A stretch of 57,137 nt of DNA from Yinghuangia elevatio (GTDB lineage Bacteria; Actinomycetota; Actinomycetes; Streptomycetales; Streptomycetaceae): NCBI RefSeq assembly GCF_040649515.1, contig NZ_JBEZFP010000046.1, positions 1 to 57,137 on the forward strand, given 5' to 3'. Position 1 is the first letter of the stretch. Each line of letters begins with the position of its first letter. The notes beneath the pieces were generated by a model. That model was given only the letters and a program-made list of their open reading frames with translations. It searched no databases and had not been told where the DNA came from. Both the position numbers and the translations under genes were made by a program. Shown here one piece after another: positions 41,391 to 49,706 of this stretch.

Positions 41391-41867
41391 TCACTTCCCG
41401 GGCGGGAACGGCGACGGACCCAGCACCTCGTAGCCGGCCCGGTGCGCGGCCTCGGCGACCGCCGGCAGATTCGCGTCCGACAGCTCGGTGTCCGCCATCT
41501 CGGCGGCGAACTCCTCGAATCCGGACGGCTGCGTCAGGTGCAGCGTCACCGCCTCGTCCGACACCACCCGGAACGCGTGCGGCACGCTGTGCGGCAGGAA
41601 CACGAACGCACCGGTCTCGGCCCGCCAGCGCGCGTCGCCGCACGCGACCTCCAGTTCGCCGGACAGCACGTAGAACGCCTCGTCCTCGATGTGGTGCACA
41701 TGCCACGGGGTACTGAACGCATGTTCGGCCCGCCGCTCGAACACGGTGACCTCGTCGCCCGTCTCGCGCCCGGTCGCCAGCATCCGCAACGGCTGTCCGA
41801 GGAACGTGCGCGAGCCGCCGAGGCCCTCCCCGGCCTTCAGCATGTACCGCCTGTCTCCGCTGGTCAT
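41391..41867 (-). CDS. Cupin-domain protein
   Basis: A 158-residue single-domain cupin. The first metal motif is WHVHHIEDEAFYVLSGELEV near residue 57 (histidines and glutamate as ligands), the second is FLPHSVPHAFRV near residue 94. Such proteins are small dioxygenases, isomerases or sensors; the substrate is unknown. The ATG has AGGAGG 4 bp upstream. The gene ends directly at the shared terminator. Confidence 0.82.
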   Translation of the reverse strand: MTSGDRRYMLKAGEGLGGSRTFLGQPLRMLATGRETGDEVTVFERRAEHAFSTPWHVHHIEDEAFYVLSGELEVACGDARWRAETGAFVFLPHSVPHAFRVVSDEAVTLHLTQPSGFEEFAAEMADTELSDANLPAVAEAAHRAGYEVLGPSPFPPGK

Positions 41868-42075
41868 GACGCCTCCTGAACCCCCGGAGGACCTGCGTTG
41901 TCCTGCCCTCCCAGTATCCGCGCGTGACCACCCGGACGCCCACAGCAGCACCGTGCCGCGCTCTTGCCCCGCACGCCGCGGCGGAGAGACCCTGGAACCA
42001 CGCGCGACCGGGTACGCCCGAAGCGCCGCCTCCCACGACGCCGTGCGCGGTCCGCGCCGAAACCAGGTGAACGTC

Positions 42076-42366
42076 ATGCGCGTGCTGCTGACCGGACGTA
42101 TGGACAACGACGCGGCCAACCAGGCAATTGCCGACGGCACAATGCCGAAACTGCTGCAATCCCTCGTCGAGCAGATCAAGCCCGAAGCGGCCTACTTCAC
42201 CACCACGAACGGGCAACGCACCTGCTTCTTCGTGTTCGACATGCAGGACTCCTCGCAGATGCCGGCCATCGGCGAACGCCTGTTCGCCAACGGCATGTCG
42301 GTCGCGATACGTCCCGTCATGAACCTCGAAGACCTGCAGAAGGGCCTCGCCGCGATAGACCGCTGA
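42076..42366 (+). CDS. Small protein of the DUF3303-like ferredoxin-fold type
   Basis: A 96-residue protein (MRVLLTGRMDNDAANQAI, PEAAYFTTTNGQRTCFFVFD, MNLEDLQKGLAAIDR) with an alternating strand-helix pattern like small dimeric alpha-beta barrel proteins. Close relatives are common in Streptomyces, without known function. A GTG three codons upstream is an equal start. No strong ribosome binding site. Confidence 0.65.
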   Translation: MRVLLTGRMDNDAANQAIADGTMPKLLQSLVEQIKPEAAYFTTTNGQRTCFFVFDMQDSSQMPAIGERLFANGMSVAIRPVMNLEDLQKGLAAIDR

Positions 42367-42437
42367 CCCGCGACCCACCCGGTTGGGCCCGCCCGGCACC
42401 GGGCATCAGGACGAGACGTACGCCGATCGGAGCAGCC

Positions 42438-42668
42438 ATGGTCACCATCGCCCTGTTCGCCGCCGCCCTGGCAGCGGCGCTCATCGCCCTGACCATCCTG
42501 GTCACCCGCCGCAGCCCGTCCCGCACCACGACCGTGGAAGGCCTCGCCACGGAGCGGGCCCACACCACCACCGCCCGCGCCGTGGGCGGCCTCTGGGGCG
42601 TCCACGGCGCCGGCACCGAAGCCACCGCCGGCCTCACCGCCCCCGAGTCCACCAAGTCCTTCCACTGA
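42438..42668 (+). CDS. Small single-helix membrane protein
   Basis: A 76-residue protein with one N-terminal membrane helix (ALFAAALAAALIALTILV) and a polar Thr/Gly/Ala tail. GGAG lies upstream of the ATG. No family is recognised; coding potential rests on the helix and codon bias. Confidence 0.5.
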   Translation: MVTIALFAAALAAALIALTILVTRRSPSRTTTVEGLATERAHTTTARAVGGLWGVHGAGTEATAGLTAPESTKSFH

Positions 42669-42802
42669 CCCCGCCGCGGAAGGACCCGGCAGAGTTGGCC
42701 CTGAACTCGGCAGATTCAGGCCGTGCACGTTGCCGGGACCGGGCATGACGGCCGGCCTGCGCCGCCGCGTACCGTCGCCGAGCGGGGACCGGCGAGGGGG
42801 CG

Positions 42803-43360
42803 ATGGTGGCAATCGGCGCGGCACAGGACGGGCTCTTTCTGATGGCCTGGGGGATCGGAGCCACGGCCCTCGGTGTCGTCATCGCGACGGACTTCCGCGG
42901 CGCCGCCCGGCGCGTCTACGGGTTGGCCGCGCGAAGTATGTGGTTCGCCGCGCACCGAGACCCGACCCGACGAGCCGTCGCGTTCCTTCGCGCGGGAGCC
43001 GGCCTCTTCGCGCTGGTGGGGCCGATCGCCTTGGCGTGGGGCGTGTTCGAGCTGTCCCGAGGACGGCAGGGGCCCGGATTCCCGGAGCGATTCCCCACTC
43101 CGGTCATCGTGATGTGGTTTCTGATCGCCGCGGTCGGACTGCTGCAACTGTGGACGAGATCCGGGTGGCTCCGCCGCGCGTGCGCCGAGGGCGGCACCCT
43201 TCGGCGCGCCGCCGCGGCGGTACTCACCGCAGCCATGGTCGGCTTTGTGGCCGCGGGTTCCTTCGGCCAACCGGTGACCATGTTGTGCTGCTGGCTGGTC
43301 GGCATGTCGGCGGCCCTGACGCTGCTCCTTACCGGCAAGGAGCTACCCGCGAACCCATGA
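42803..43360 (+). CDS. Polytopic membrane protein of unknown function
   Basis: A 185-residue protein with about four to five hydrophobic segments (LMAWGIGATALGVVIAT, AGLFALVGPIALAWGVF, VIVMWFLIAAVGLLQLW, AVLTAAMVGFVAAG, VTMLCCWLVGMSAALTLLL). GCGAGGGGGCG precedes the ATG. No domain or neighbour gives a role. Confidence 0.65.
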   Translation: MVAIGAAQDGLFLMAWGIGATALGVVIATDFRGAARRVYGLAARSMWFAAHRDPTRRAVAFLRAGAGLFALVGPIALAWGVFELSRGRQGPGFPERFPTPVIVMWFLIAAVGLLQLWTRSGWLRRACAEGGTLRRAAAAVLTAAMVGFVAAGSFGQPVTMLCCWLVGMSAALTLLLTGKELPANP

Positions 43361-43393
43361 ACCTGGCGTGGTCCGTGACTTGTCATGGGTCGG

Positions 43394-44143
43394 TCAGGGG
43401 GTCCAGGGCAGGCGCAGGGCCTCGATCTCGGTGTCGTTCAGCAGCGCGTCGACGAGATCCGGGTGCCCGGCGACCTTCGTCGCCCACAGGTCGTAGTCGG
43501 TGCACAGGACCCAAGAGCGGTCCTCGGCCCAGAGATTGGACGGGCTGAAGTCGACCTCGGGATGGTCGTACAAGACCTCGGCGTCACCGAGGCGGCCGGA
43601 GCGTATGAGGAGGTTGTCGAAGTCGGCGACCCCGAGCAACAGCGGGCTGTAGTAGGCCATACAAGGCGTGTCCGGTCCGGCAGGACTGCACTCGGCGAGG
43701 ATGCCGATAAGCCGGTTCCAGGTCTCACGGTCCAGGCTGCCCTCGGTAGGCAGCGCGATGTCCGGCAGCCGACTGCCCTCCTTCGGGGAGAAGGGGAGGC
43801 ACCGATAGCAGGGCAGCAGGCCCTCGGGCACCACGGGGTTCCCGGTCCGCCGGGCCAGTTCCGCCCAGCGCAGCCGCCGCCAACCAGGACCGGGATTCTC
43901 GGCACGCCCCAAGCCACCACCCGGGGCCGTACCGCCAATGTCGAGAGCGATCCCGGGCGCGTGTTCGCGCTCGTACATGGCGTTGAGCACCCAGGCGGAA
44001 TCGGGCATCGCAGGCGGCATGAACCCGGTCACCCCGTCGCCGCACAGCTCCAGCAACCACGCCGTCGCACCGGGCGGCGTCACCGACCACAGGTCAGACA
44101 GCCGACGCAATTCCTCTCGCATCCACCCATGATCCCGACCCAC
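43394..44143 (-). CDS. Hypothetical protein
   Basis: A 249-residue soluble protein without a recognised domain. Tryptophan-, proline- and aspartate-rich blocks (WLLELCGDGVTGFM, RLRWAELARRTG, NLWAEDRSWVLCTDYDLWAT, EIEALRLPW) look like a conserved globular protein; similar Streptomyces proteins are found among SUKH-like or immunity-type hypotheticals, but I cannot assign it. A start 7 codons later (MREELRRLSDLW) is equally possible. Less uniform base composition than the core genes suggests accessory DNA. Confidence 0.6.
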   Translation of the reverse strand: MGRDHGWMREELRRLSDLWSVTPPGATAWLLELCGDGVTGFMPPAMPDSAWVLNAMYEREHAPGIALDIGGTAPGGGLGRAENPGPGWRRLRWAELARRTGNPVVPEGLLPCYRCLPFSPKEGSRLPDIALPTEGSLDRETWNRLIGILAECSPAGPDTPCMAYYSPLLLGVADFDNLLIRSGRLGDAEVLYDHPEVDFSPSNLWAEDRSWVLCTDYDLWATKVAGHPDLVDALLNDTEIEALRLPWTP

Positions 44144-44181
44144 CCCCCAGCCCGCCGCCGGTCACCAGGCCAGCCGAGGCT

Positions 44182-44283
44182 TCCTCAGCCGTTGGCTTTG
44201 GCGACGCCGATGGGGCACGTGACTCCGGTGCCGCCTAGGCCGCAGTAGCCGTTGAGGTTCTTGCCGAGGTACTGCCGGTGCCA
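44182..44283 (-). pseudogene. Displaced copy of the msrA 3' end
   Basis: 102 bp align without gaps to the last 99 coding bases and the stop of msrA (45345-45446), with 87 identities by my count. Translated, it reads YLGKNLNGYCGLGGTGVTCP then IGVAKANG and a stop, against YLDKNPNGYCGLGGTGVSCP IGVANADG in MsrA. There is no start codon or upstream msrA sequence, so it is a fragment. It and the intact 3' end flank the WD40 gene in direct orientation. Confidence 0.85.
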
Positions 44284-44309
44284 GTGTCTGCGACTGCATC
44301 GCCTGGGAA

Positions 44310-44344
44310 GTGTCTTCAAAGACCCGGCGGGAATTTGAAGACAC
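44310..44344. terminator. AT-rich perfect inverted repeat beside the msrA fragment
   Basis: GTGTCTTCAAA and TTTGAAGACAC form perfect 11-bp arms about a 13-nt GC-rich centre. It lies 49 bp past the WD40 stop and may be its terminator; its low GC and place next to the msrA fragment also fit a recombination-site remnant. Confidence 0.6.
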
Positions 44345-44392
44345 GACCTTGGTTCGGGCGCCGTTGGGCCGGGTCTTGGAGGGAGTGCTTGG

Positions 44393-45361
44393 TCATGCGG
44401 ACGGTGTCGGTCTCACGCGTACGTTGCCGCTGTGGTCGCAACTCGCCATCATGCTGCCGTCGCGGTTGAACGCGACGGTGTAGAGGGTATTGCCCCAAAT
44501 TCGTGGAGTGCCGTCCGCGTAGACGGTCGGGTTGTTGTGCGCGTTGTAGGGGTCGCCGAAAGGTTGGCGTGTGTGGGCGTCCCAGAGGCGGACGGTGCCG
44601 TCGTCACCCGCAGTGGCGAGCAGTCGGCCATCGGGGTGGAACGCCAGTGAGAAGACCGACCCTTTGTGCCCGATCAGAGGGTCGCCGATCGGGCTGCGGG
44701 TCTGTGTGTCCCACATTCGTACGGTGCCGTCTTGGCCGCCGGTGGCGAAGAGGTGGCCGCCAGGGTGGAACGCCACACTGAACACCCAGTCTTGGCGCGT
44801 GGCCAGGGGTGCGCCGACTGGACGGCGGGCCTCGGTGTCCCACAGACGTACAGTGCAGTCCTCCCCGCCGCTGGCGAGGAGTCGGCCATCGGGGTGGAAC
44901 GCCATCGTCCACACCGGCTTGTCGTGCCCGGTGAGGGCCTCGCCGACCGGACAGCGCCTCACGGGGTCCCACAGCCGCACTGTGGCCTCCGACCCGGCTG
45001 AGGCAAGGAGGCTTCCATCGGGGCGGAATGCCATTGTCTTCACTTCACCGGTGTATCCCTCGAGGGGTACACCGGTTTCTTGCTGGGTGTCGCTGTCCCA
45101 CAGGCGTATGACAACGCCCGCAGTGGCGAGCAGTCGGCCGTCGGGCTGAAACGCCATGGCCCTCATGCCACCGTGATCGATGAGAAGTTCGCCAACCGTC
45201 TCCCGCGTGTGGATGTCCCACAGCTGAGTCCAGTAGTAGCCAGTAGTGACGGCAAGACGACGACCGTCGGGGTGGAAAGTTACCGTCTCCATGGGCTCGT
45301 CTGCGGTGGTCAGGACGTACCCGTCCAGCGGCCCCGAACCCGTCTCCTCAGCCATCTGCAT
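44393..45361 (-). CDS. WD40-repeat beta-propeller protein
   Basis: A 322-residue protein made only of WD40 repeats: six copies end in LWD or MWD with the preceding TVRLWD pattern, and a seventh, diverged blade closes at the C-terminus, enough for one seven-bladed propeller. FHPDGRLLASGG-type turns recur. It has no kinase, STAND or signal part, unlike most actinobacterial WD40 proteins. Its ATG lies inside the last codons of msrA (a second ATG two codons on overlaps the stop as ATGGCTGA), so its expression depends on msrA. It probably serves as a protein-binding scaffold. Confidence 0.87.
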   Translation of the reverse strand: MQMAEETGSGPLDGYVLTTADEPMETVTFHPDGRRLAVTTGYYWTQLWDIHTRETVGELLIDHGGMRAMAFQPDGRLLATAGVVIRLWDSDTQQETGVPLEGYTGEVKTMAFRPDGSLLASAGSEATVRLWDPVRRCPVGEALTGHDKPVWTMAFHPDGRLLASGGEDCTVRLWDTEARRPVGAPLATRQDWVFSVAFHPGGHLFATGGQDGTVRMWDTQTRSPIGDPLIGHKGSVFSLAFHPDGRLLATAGDDGTVRLWDAHTRQPFGDPYNAHNNPTVYADGTPRIWGNTLYTVAFNRDGSMMASCDHSGNVRVRPTPSA

Positions 45362-46013
45362 TGGCTACGCCTATGGGGCAGGAGACGCCGGTGCCGCCCA
45401 GGCCGCAGTAGCCGTTGGGGTTCTTGTCGAGGTACTGCTGGTGGTATGTCTCGGCGAAGTAGAAGGTGTCCGCCGGGAGGATCTCGGTGGTGATGTCGTC
45501 GTGCAGGGCCTTGGTCAGGACCTGCTGGTAGGCGTCGCGCGAGGACTTTGCGGCGGCTTCCTGGTCGGGGGAGTGGGTGTAGATCGCGGAGCGGTACTGG
45601 GTTCCTTCGTCGTTGCCCTGGCGGTAGCCCTGGGTGGGGTCGTGGGCTTCCCAGAAGACCTTGAGGAGGGCTTCGTACGAGACCTGGGCGGGGTCGAAGA
45701 CGACGCGGACGGCCTCGGTGTGGCCGGTGCGGCCGCTGCAGACCTCTTCGTACGTCGGGTTCGGTGTGGTGCCGCCCTGGTAGCCGACGGCGGTCGTCCA
45801 CACGCCGGGGGTCTGCCAGAACTTGCGCTCCGCACCCCAGAAACAGCCCAGGCCGAAGTCCGCGACCTCAAGGCCCTCGGGGTACGGACCCTCCAGCGGG
45901 TTGCCGAGCACCGTGTGCCGGTCCGGAATCGAGAAGGGGCGTCCCGCCCGGCCCTTCAGGACTTCGTCGGGGTCGGGCATGCGCGGGGTGAAGTCCCTGC
46001 GGTCGAAGAGCAC
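45348..46013 (-). CDS. msrA: Peptide-methionine (S)-S-oxide reductase MsrA
   Basis: Reduces methionine-S-sulfoxide in proteins, repairing oxidative damage with thioredoxin. The nucleophile is C57 in FGLGCFWGAERKFW; resolving cysteines are C203 and C212 in NGYCGLGGTGVSCP. GYQGGTTPNPTYEEVCSG, VFWEAHDPTQ and YRSAIYTHSPDQ are family motifs. The GTG has GGAGG 5 bp upstream, giving 221 aa; longer in-frame extensions are antisense to the next gene. Divergent from the cystathionine gamma-synthase gene. Confidence 0.96.
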   Translation of the reverse strand: MLFDRRDFTPRMPDPDEVLKGRAGRPFSIPDRHTVLGNPLEGPYPEGLEVADFGLGCFWGAERKFWQTPGVWTTAVGYQGGTTPNPTYEEVCSGRTGHTEAVRVVFDPAQVSYEALLKVFWEAHDPTQGYRQGNDEGTQYRSAIYTHSPDQEAAAKSSRDAYQQVLTKALHDDITTEILPADTFYFAETYHQQYLDKNPNGYCGLGGTGVSCPIGVANADG

Positions 46014-46208
46014 GGCGTCCTCCGTCGTCGGGTACCGGCGGTTGAGGGGTGTGTCGCGGGCGACGACACAGTACGGCCAACAATCCGAGGGGTGCCGGGA
46101 TTCCGCCGCGCGATGATGCCGGACAGGTTGCGCGGGAAGAGCGAGTGATCGGTACGTCCGGCGCGCGACGGCGCGGGGGAGGTGGGCGGGACCCATTAGC
46201 GTTGCGTC

Positions 46209-47399
46209 ATGAGCGCTGCGAATTCCGGCCATCCCGGCACCACCGGTACCCCCCACACCCCGCACGGCTTCGAGACGCTGGCCATCCACGCCGGCCAGGA
46301 GCCCGACCCGCTCACCGGCGCGGTCGTTCCGCCGATCTACCAGGTGTCGACGTACAAGCAGGACGGCGTCGGCGGCCTGCGCGGCGGCTACGAGTACAGC
46401 CGCTCGGCCAACCCCACGCGGACCGCGCTGGAGGAGTGCGTCGCCGCGCTGGAGGCCGGCGCGCGGGGCCTCGCCTTCGCGTCGGGGCTCGCCGCCGAGG
46501 ACTGCCTGCTGCGTACCGTGTGCAAGCCCGGCGACCACGTGGTGATCCCGAACGACGCGTACGGCGGCACGTTCCGCCTGTTCGCCAAGGTCCTCGACCG
46601 CTGGGGCCTGGACTGGACCCCGGCGCACTCCGGCGACGCGGACGCGGTGCGCGAGGCGATCCGCCCCGGCGTCACCAAGGTCATCTGGTGCGAGACGCCC
46701 AGCAACCCGCTCCTCGGCGTCGCGGACATCGCGCAACTCGCGGACATCGCGCTGGAGTCGGGGGCGCTGCTGGTGGTCGACAACACGTTCGCGTCGCCGT
46801 ATCTGCAGCAGCCGCTGACGCTCGGTGCGGACGTCGTCGTGCACTCGACCACGAAGTACATGGGCGGCCACTCGGACGTTGTCGGCGGGGCACTCGTCGC
46901 GGCCGACGCGGAGCTCGGCGAGCGGCTGGCGTACCACCAGAACGCGATGGGTGCGGTGGCCGGGCCGTTCGACGCGTGGCTGACGCTGCGCGGGATCCGG
47001 ACCCTGGGCGTACGCATGGACCGGCACTGCGCCAACGCCGAGCGCGTCGTCGAACTGCTGAGCGGGCACTCGGCCGTCGCCGAGGTGCTGTACCCGGGCC
47101 TGCCCGGCCACCCGGGCCACGACGTCGCGGTCAAGCAGATGAAGGCCTTCGGCGGCATGGTGTCGTTCCGGGTGACCGGCGGCGAGCAGCGCGCCGTCGA
47201 CGTCTGCAACCGCGCCCAGCTGTTCACGCTCGGCGAGTCGCTGGGTGGCGTCGAGTCGCTGATCGAGCACCCGGGGCGCATGACACACGCGTCGGCGGCC
47301 GGTTCGGCGCTGGAGGTCCCGGCGGATCTGGTACGCCTGTCCGTCGGCATCGAGTCCGCCGACGACCTGCTGGCCGACCTGGAGCAGGCACTGCGCTGA
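46209..47399 (+). CDS. metB: Cystathionine gamma-synthase / gamma-lyase (Cys/Met metabolism PLP enzyme)
   Basis: A fold-type I PLP enzyme of 396 aa. The Schiff-base lysine is K216 in VHSTTKYMGGHSDVVGG; YEYSRSANPTRTALEE binds the phosphate and VVDNTFASPYLQQP the ring nitrogen. It can form cystathionine from an activated homoserine, or cleave cystathionine to cysteine; sequence does not settle which, and the presence of cystathionine beta-synthase favours a lyase role. TAGCGT ends 6 bp before the ATG with no near ribosome binding site, so a leaderless mRNA is likely. Confidence 0.92.
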   Translation: MSAANSGHPGTTGTPHTPHGFETLAIHAGQEPDPLTGAVVPPIYQVSTYKQDGVGGLRGGYEYSRSANPTRTALEECVAALEAGARGLAFASGLAAEDCLLRTVCKPGDHVVIPNDAYGGTFRLFAKVLDRWGLDWTPAHSGDADAVREAIRPGVTKVIWCETPSNPLLGVADIAQLADIALESGALLVVDNTFASPYLQQPLTLGADVVVHSTTKYMGGHSDVVGGALVAADAELGERLAYHQNAMGAVAGPFDAWLTLRGIRTLGVRMDRHCANAERVVELLSGHSAVAEVLYPGLPGHPGHDVAVKQMKAFGGMVSFRVTGGEQRAVDVCNRAQLFTLGESLGGVESLIEHPGRMTHASAAGSALEVPADLVRLSVGIESADDLLADLEQALR

Positions 47400-47416
47400 C
47401 GCCGACATCAGGCACC

Positions 47417-47466
47417 CGACACCTCACACCTGACACCTCACACCTGACACCTGACACCTGACATTC
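47417..47466 (+). repeat. Short tandem repeats after metB
   Basis: Seven-base units ACACCTG and ACACCTC alternate about six to seven times. It follows the stop codon directly and precedes a terminator. Confidence 0.75.
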
Positions 47467-47479
47467 GGCACCGGCAAGC

Positions 47480-47516
47480 GGGGCCGGGGCTTGCCTCGAG
47501 GGCGAGTCCCGGCCCC
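47480..47516. terminator. Hairpin terminator
   Basis: GGGGCCGGG and CCCGGCCCC pair around a 19-nt loop between the convergent metB and membrane-protein genes. Confidence 0.65.
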
Positions 47517-47554
47517 GGCTCGTCGGCCCGTCCGGGTCGGCCCGGTTCGACGGG

Positions 47555-48256
47555 TCAGGTGGCGATGCGCCCCGCCGCCATGCAGTCGTTGCACGACGCG
47601 AACGACGAGCCGTCCGGCTCCAGAACCTCCACCGACACCGCCCCGGTACGACTGAACCCCCACAGGAACATGACCCCGGGCAGCCCCGGCACCCGGTCGG
47701 TCGCCATGTCGCCGGAACCGGCGGCGTCGGTGAGGCGCCCCCGCAGCGACGCGGGCGGCGCGGTCGGACCGATCGCCACCGCGACGACCAGCGAGTATCC
47801 GGCGGGCGCGTACTCGCCGGGGTTCAGGACCGCCACGTCCAGCCCGCCTGGGCGCGGCAGGAACCGGCACGAGTTCACGACCCCGGTCGACTGGTCCGCC
47901 GCCAGGTCGCCGATGCACCAACCCTGGGCGTGCACCCATGCGTTCGCGCCCAGTCCGACGGCCGTACGCGGGATGGGGCGACTCGGGTTGCTGGGCTCCG
48001 GACCGGGCGGCGACGGTACGGGCGCAGGCCCCGCCTGCCGTTCCGTCGGCGCCGGGACGGTGACCGCCGCCACCGCGGCGAGCCCCGCGCCGACCGCGAC
48101 GGCGGCGATCAGCCGGGTGAGCCGCAGCCGGGCGGCGGTACGCCGCGCGCGTCGCGAACCACCCGCAGGCAGCGGGCGCATCGGGTAGTCGGGCGGCGTC
48201 CCTACGGGCTGGTCGGGCGGGAGCGCGGCAGGCGTCGGTTCGATGGTGATGCTCAT
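47555..48256 (-). CDS. Single-pass membrane protein, putative partner of the adjacent sigma factor
   Basis: A 233-residue protein: Pro-rich basic N-terminus, one membrane helix (LIAAVAVGAGLAAVAAVTV, about 49-67), a Pro-rich spacer and an outer domain with four cysteines (GWCIGD, NSCRFL, ASCNDCMAAG) that could form two disulfides. It has no zinc-binding anti-sigma HxxxCxxC motif. Being next to and in line with a sigma-factor-like gene, it may be its membrane sensor, but this rests only on location. Confidence 0.65.
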   Translation of the reverse strand: MSITIEPTPAALPPDQPVGTPPDYPMRPLPAGGSRRARRTAARLRLTRLIAAVAVGAGLAAVAAVTVPAPTERQAGPAPVPSPPGPEPSNPSRPIPRTAVGLGANAWVHAQGWCIGDLAADQSTGVVNSCRFLPRPGGLDVAVLNPGEYAPAGYSLVVAVAIGPTAPPASLRGRLTDAAGSGDMATDRVPGLPGVMFLWGFSRTGAVSVEVLEPDGSSFASCNDCMAAGRIAT

Positions 48257-48560
48257 GCCACCGCCTCCACCATCGCCCCTAGGCCAACCCCTGTTCTCGC
48301 TCCTGCATCGGACCGTGCGGCCGCGGTGGCGGGGCGCGTGCCCCTACCGGCTCGGTCGCAGCGCTCGCTCATCGGCCCTCCTCGGACCGGACAGCCGGGA
48401 GACACACGGCTGTTGGCGCCGTTTCCGGCGCCGCATCGAGTTTGTCGGCCACTTCTTACGCGATGCCCGGCGCGGAGTCCGGGAAACGCTCCTTGGCCCC
48501 GGTGGGCCCGGCGTGTCCGCGTGCCGCGGCCGCACCGCGCCGGCGTCGCCAACTCCCGTG
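48257..48560. other. Gap between sigma-like gene and membrane-protein gene
   Basis: About 300 bp with no supported gene. Frames are open here only because of GC bias. No terminator hairpin of note, so the two genes may still share a transcript. Confidence 0.4.
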
Positions 48561-49409
48561 CTACACATGTGGTTTCGTGCCGCCACTCGGGTGCATGCGA
48601 CCCACCTCCCCCGAAGAGGCAGATGTGGTGGATGCGGCTGACGAGCCGAACGTGTCGACCGAGCCAACCGAGCCGACCGAGCCGAACGTGTCGAACTCGG
48701 CAGCCGCACCGGCCGCGACCGACGAGGCCGCGGAGTCCGGAGCGCCCGGCGCGAGCGTCTGCCCGTGGGTGACGCCGACGCCCGCGGTCCACGTGATCGT
48801 TTCCCTCGACCGCCGTCGGTTCGCGCCGCCGGGCTGCGCGGCGGTGCCCACACCCGCGGCCGCGGCCAGGCGAGCCGCGGCCCGTCCGTACGCCGAGCGC
48901 ACCGTCGCCTCGCGCACCGCCAGCGCTTCGGCGGTGTCGAACTCGTCGAGCCGCGCGTACGCCCGCAGCACCGTGACCGCACGCTCCAACCGCGTCAGCC
49001 CGTCCAGCCCCCGCAGCACCTCGTCGCGAGCCCGTTCCGCCTCGGCGTCCGTGCACGAGCCCGGTTCGCCGGCCCCGACCGCGGCGCCGACTCCGGCCCC
49101 CGGTGCGACTCCCGCCCAGACCTCCGCGGAACCGGCCGCCCACCCTCGGCCCGGCCCCCGCGTCGGCTGCGGCCGCCACGGCAACGGCCGCCACGGGTCC
49201 AGGTATCCGGCCACCAGTGCCCGGTGCGCGATGCGCGTCGGATCCGACTCCGCCGAGTGCCGCCACTTGAGATAGGTGCGGGCCAGCGCCCTGTTGACCC
49301 GCCGCTCCGCACGTACCGGATCGCCGGTCAGGAGTTCGGCGGTATGCAGCAGCCGGTCCCCCACGGCGCGGACGAACGCGTCGAACTCACGTTGATCGCG
49401 GCGATGCAC
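48561..49409 (-). CDS. SigE-family-like ECF sigma factor with a low-complexity tail
   Basis: A 282-residue protein. The N-terminal FDAFVRAVGDRLLHTAELLTG and RVNRALARTYLKW resemble sigma region 2; LTRLERAVTVLRAYARLDE and EALAVREATVRSAYGRAAAR resemble region 4 with its helix-turn-helix. An insertion of about 45 Gly/Ala-rich residues parts the two, and an 80-residue Ser/Gly tail with tandem GSV units ends it. The GTG has GGGAGGT upstream. The regions are weak matches, so it may be a degenerate or non-polymerase DNA-binding relative. Downstream lies a membrane protein that may regulate it. Confidence 0.62.
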   Translation of the reverse strand: MHRRDQREFDAFVRAVGDRLLHTAELLTGDPVRAERRVNRALARTYLKWRHSAESDPTRIAHRALVAGYLDPWRPLPWRPQPTRGPGRGWAAGSAEVWAGVAPGAGVGAAVGAGEPGSCTDAEAERARDEVLRGLDGLTRLERAVTVLRAYARLDEFDTAEALAVREATVRSAYGRAAARLAAAAGVGTAAQPGGANRRRSRETITWTAGVGVTHGQTLAPGAPDSAASSVAAGAAAEFDTFGSVGSVGSVDTFGSSAASTTSASSGEVGRMHPSGGTKPHV

Positions 49410-49706
49410 GACACCTCCCGGCGGTGCGGCTTGTGATGTGCACTTGTTCCACCAGGGGAGCCAATAGATTCCCTTGACCGGAATATCACGCGTAGGCGCA
49501 TATCTGGACCGGTTTCACGAGGATTCCTCCTCGCGAAGATCATTCGATCGATCCCGGAACGTCCGTTTCACGCTGCCCGGTTGCGCGGGCCGCACGCCCG
49601 CCTCCGCGGGCGACATGCGCGGGATGCGGTGAGCGGCATCCGGTACGCCGTGCCGGTCGGGGCCCTATCCTTCGTGCCACCACATCCCCACGACGAGTGA
49701 GCCGCA

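Noticed and set aside
41391..44143. Integrative element or prophage around the small accessory genes
   Set aside because: No integrase, excisionase, replication or phage gene and no tRNA attachment site were found there.
48243..48641. Plus-strand open frame with many cysteines and arginines
   Set aside because: It overlaps the sigma-like gene on the other strand and the gap, with no ribosome binding site or domain.
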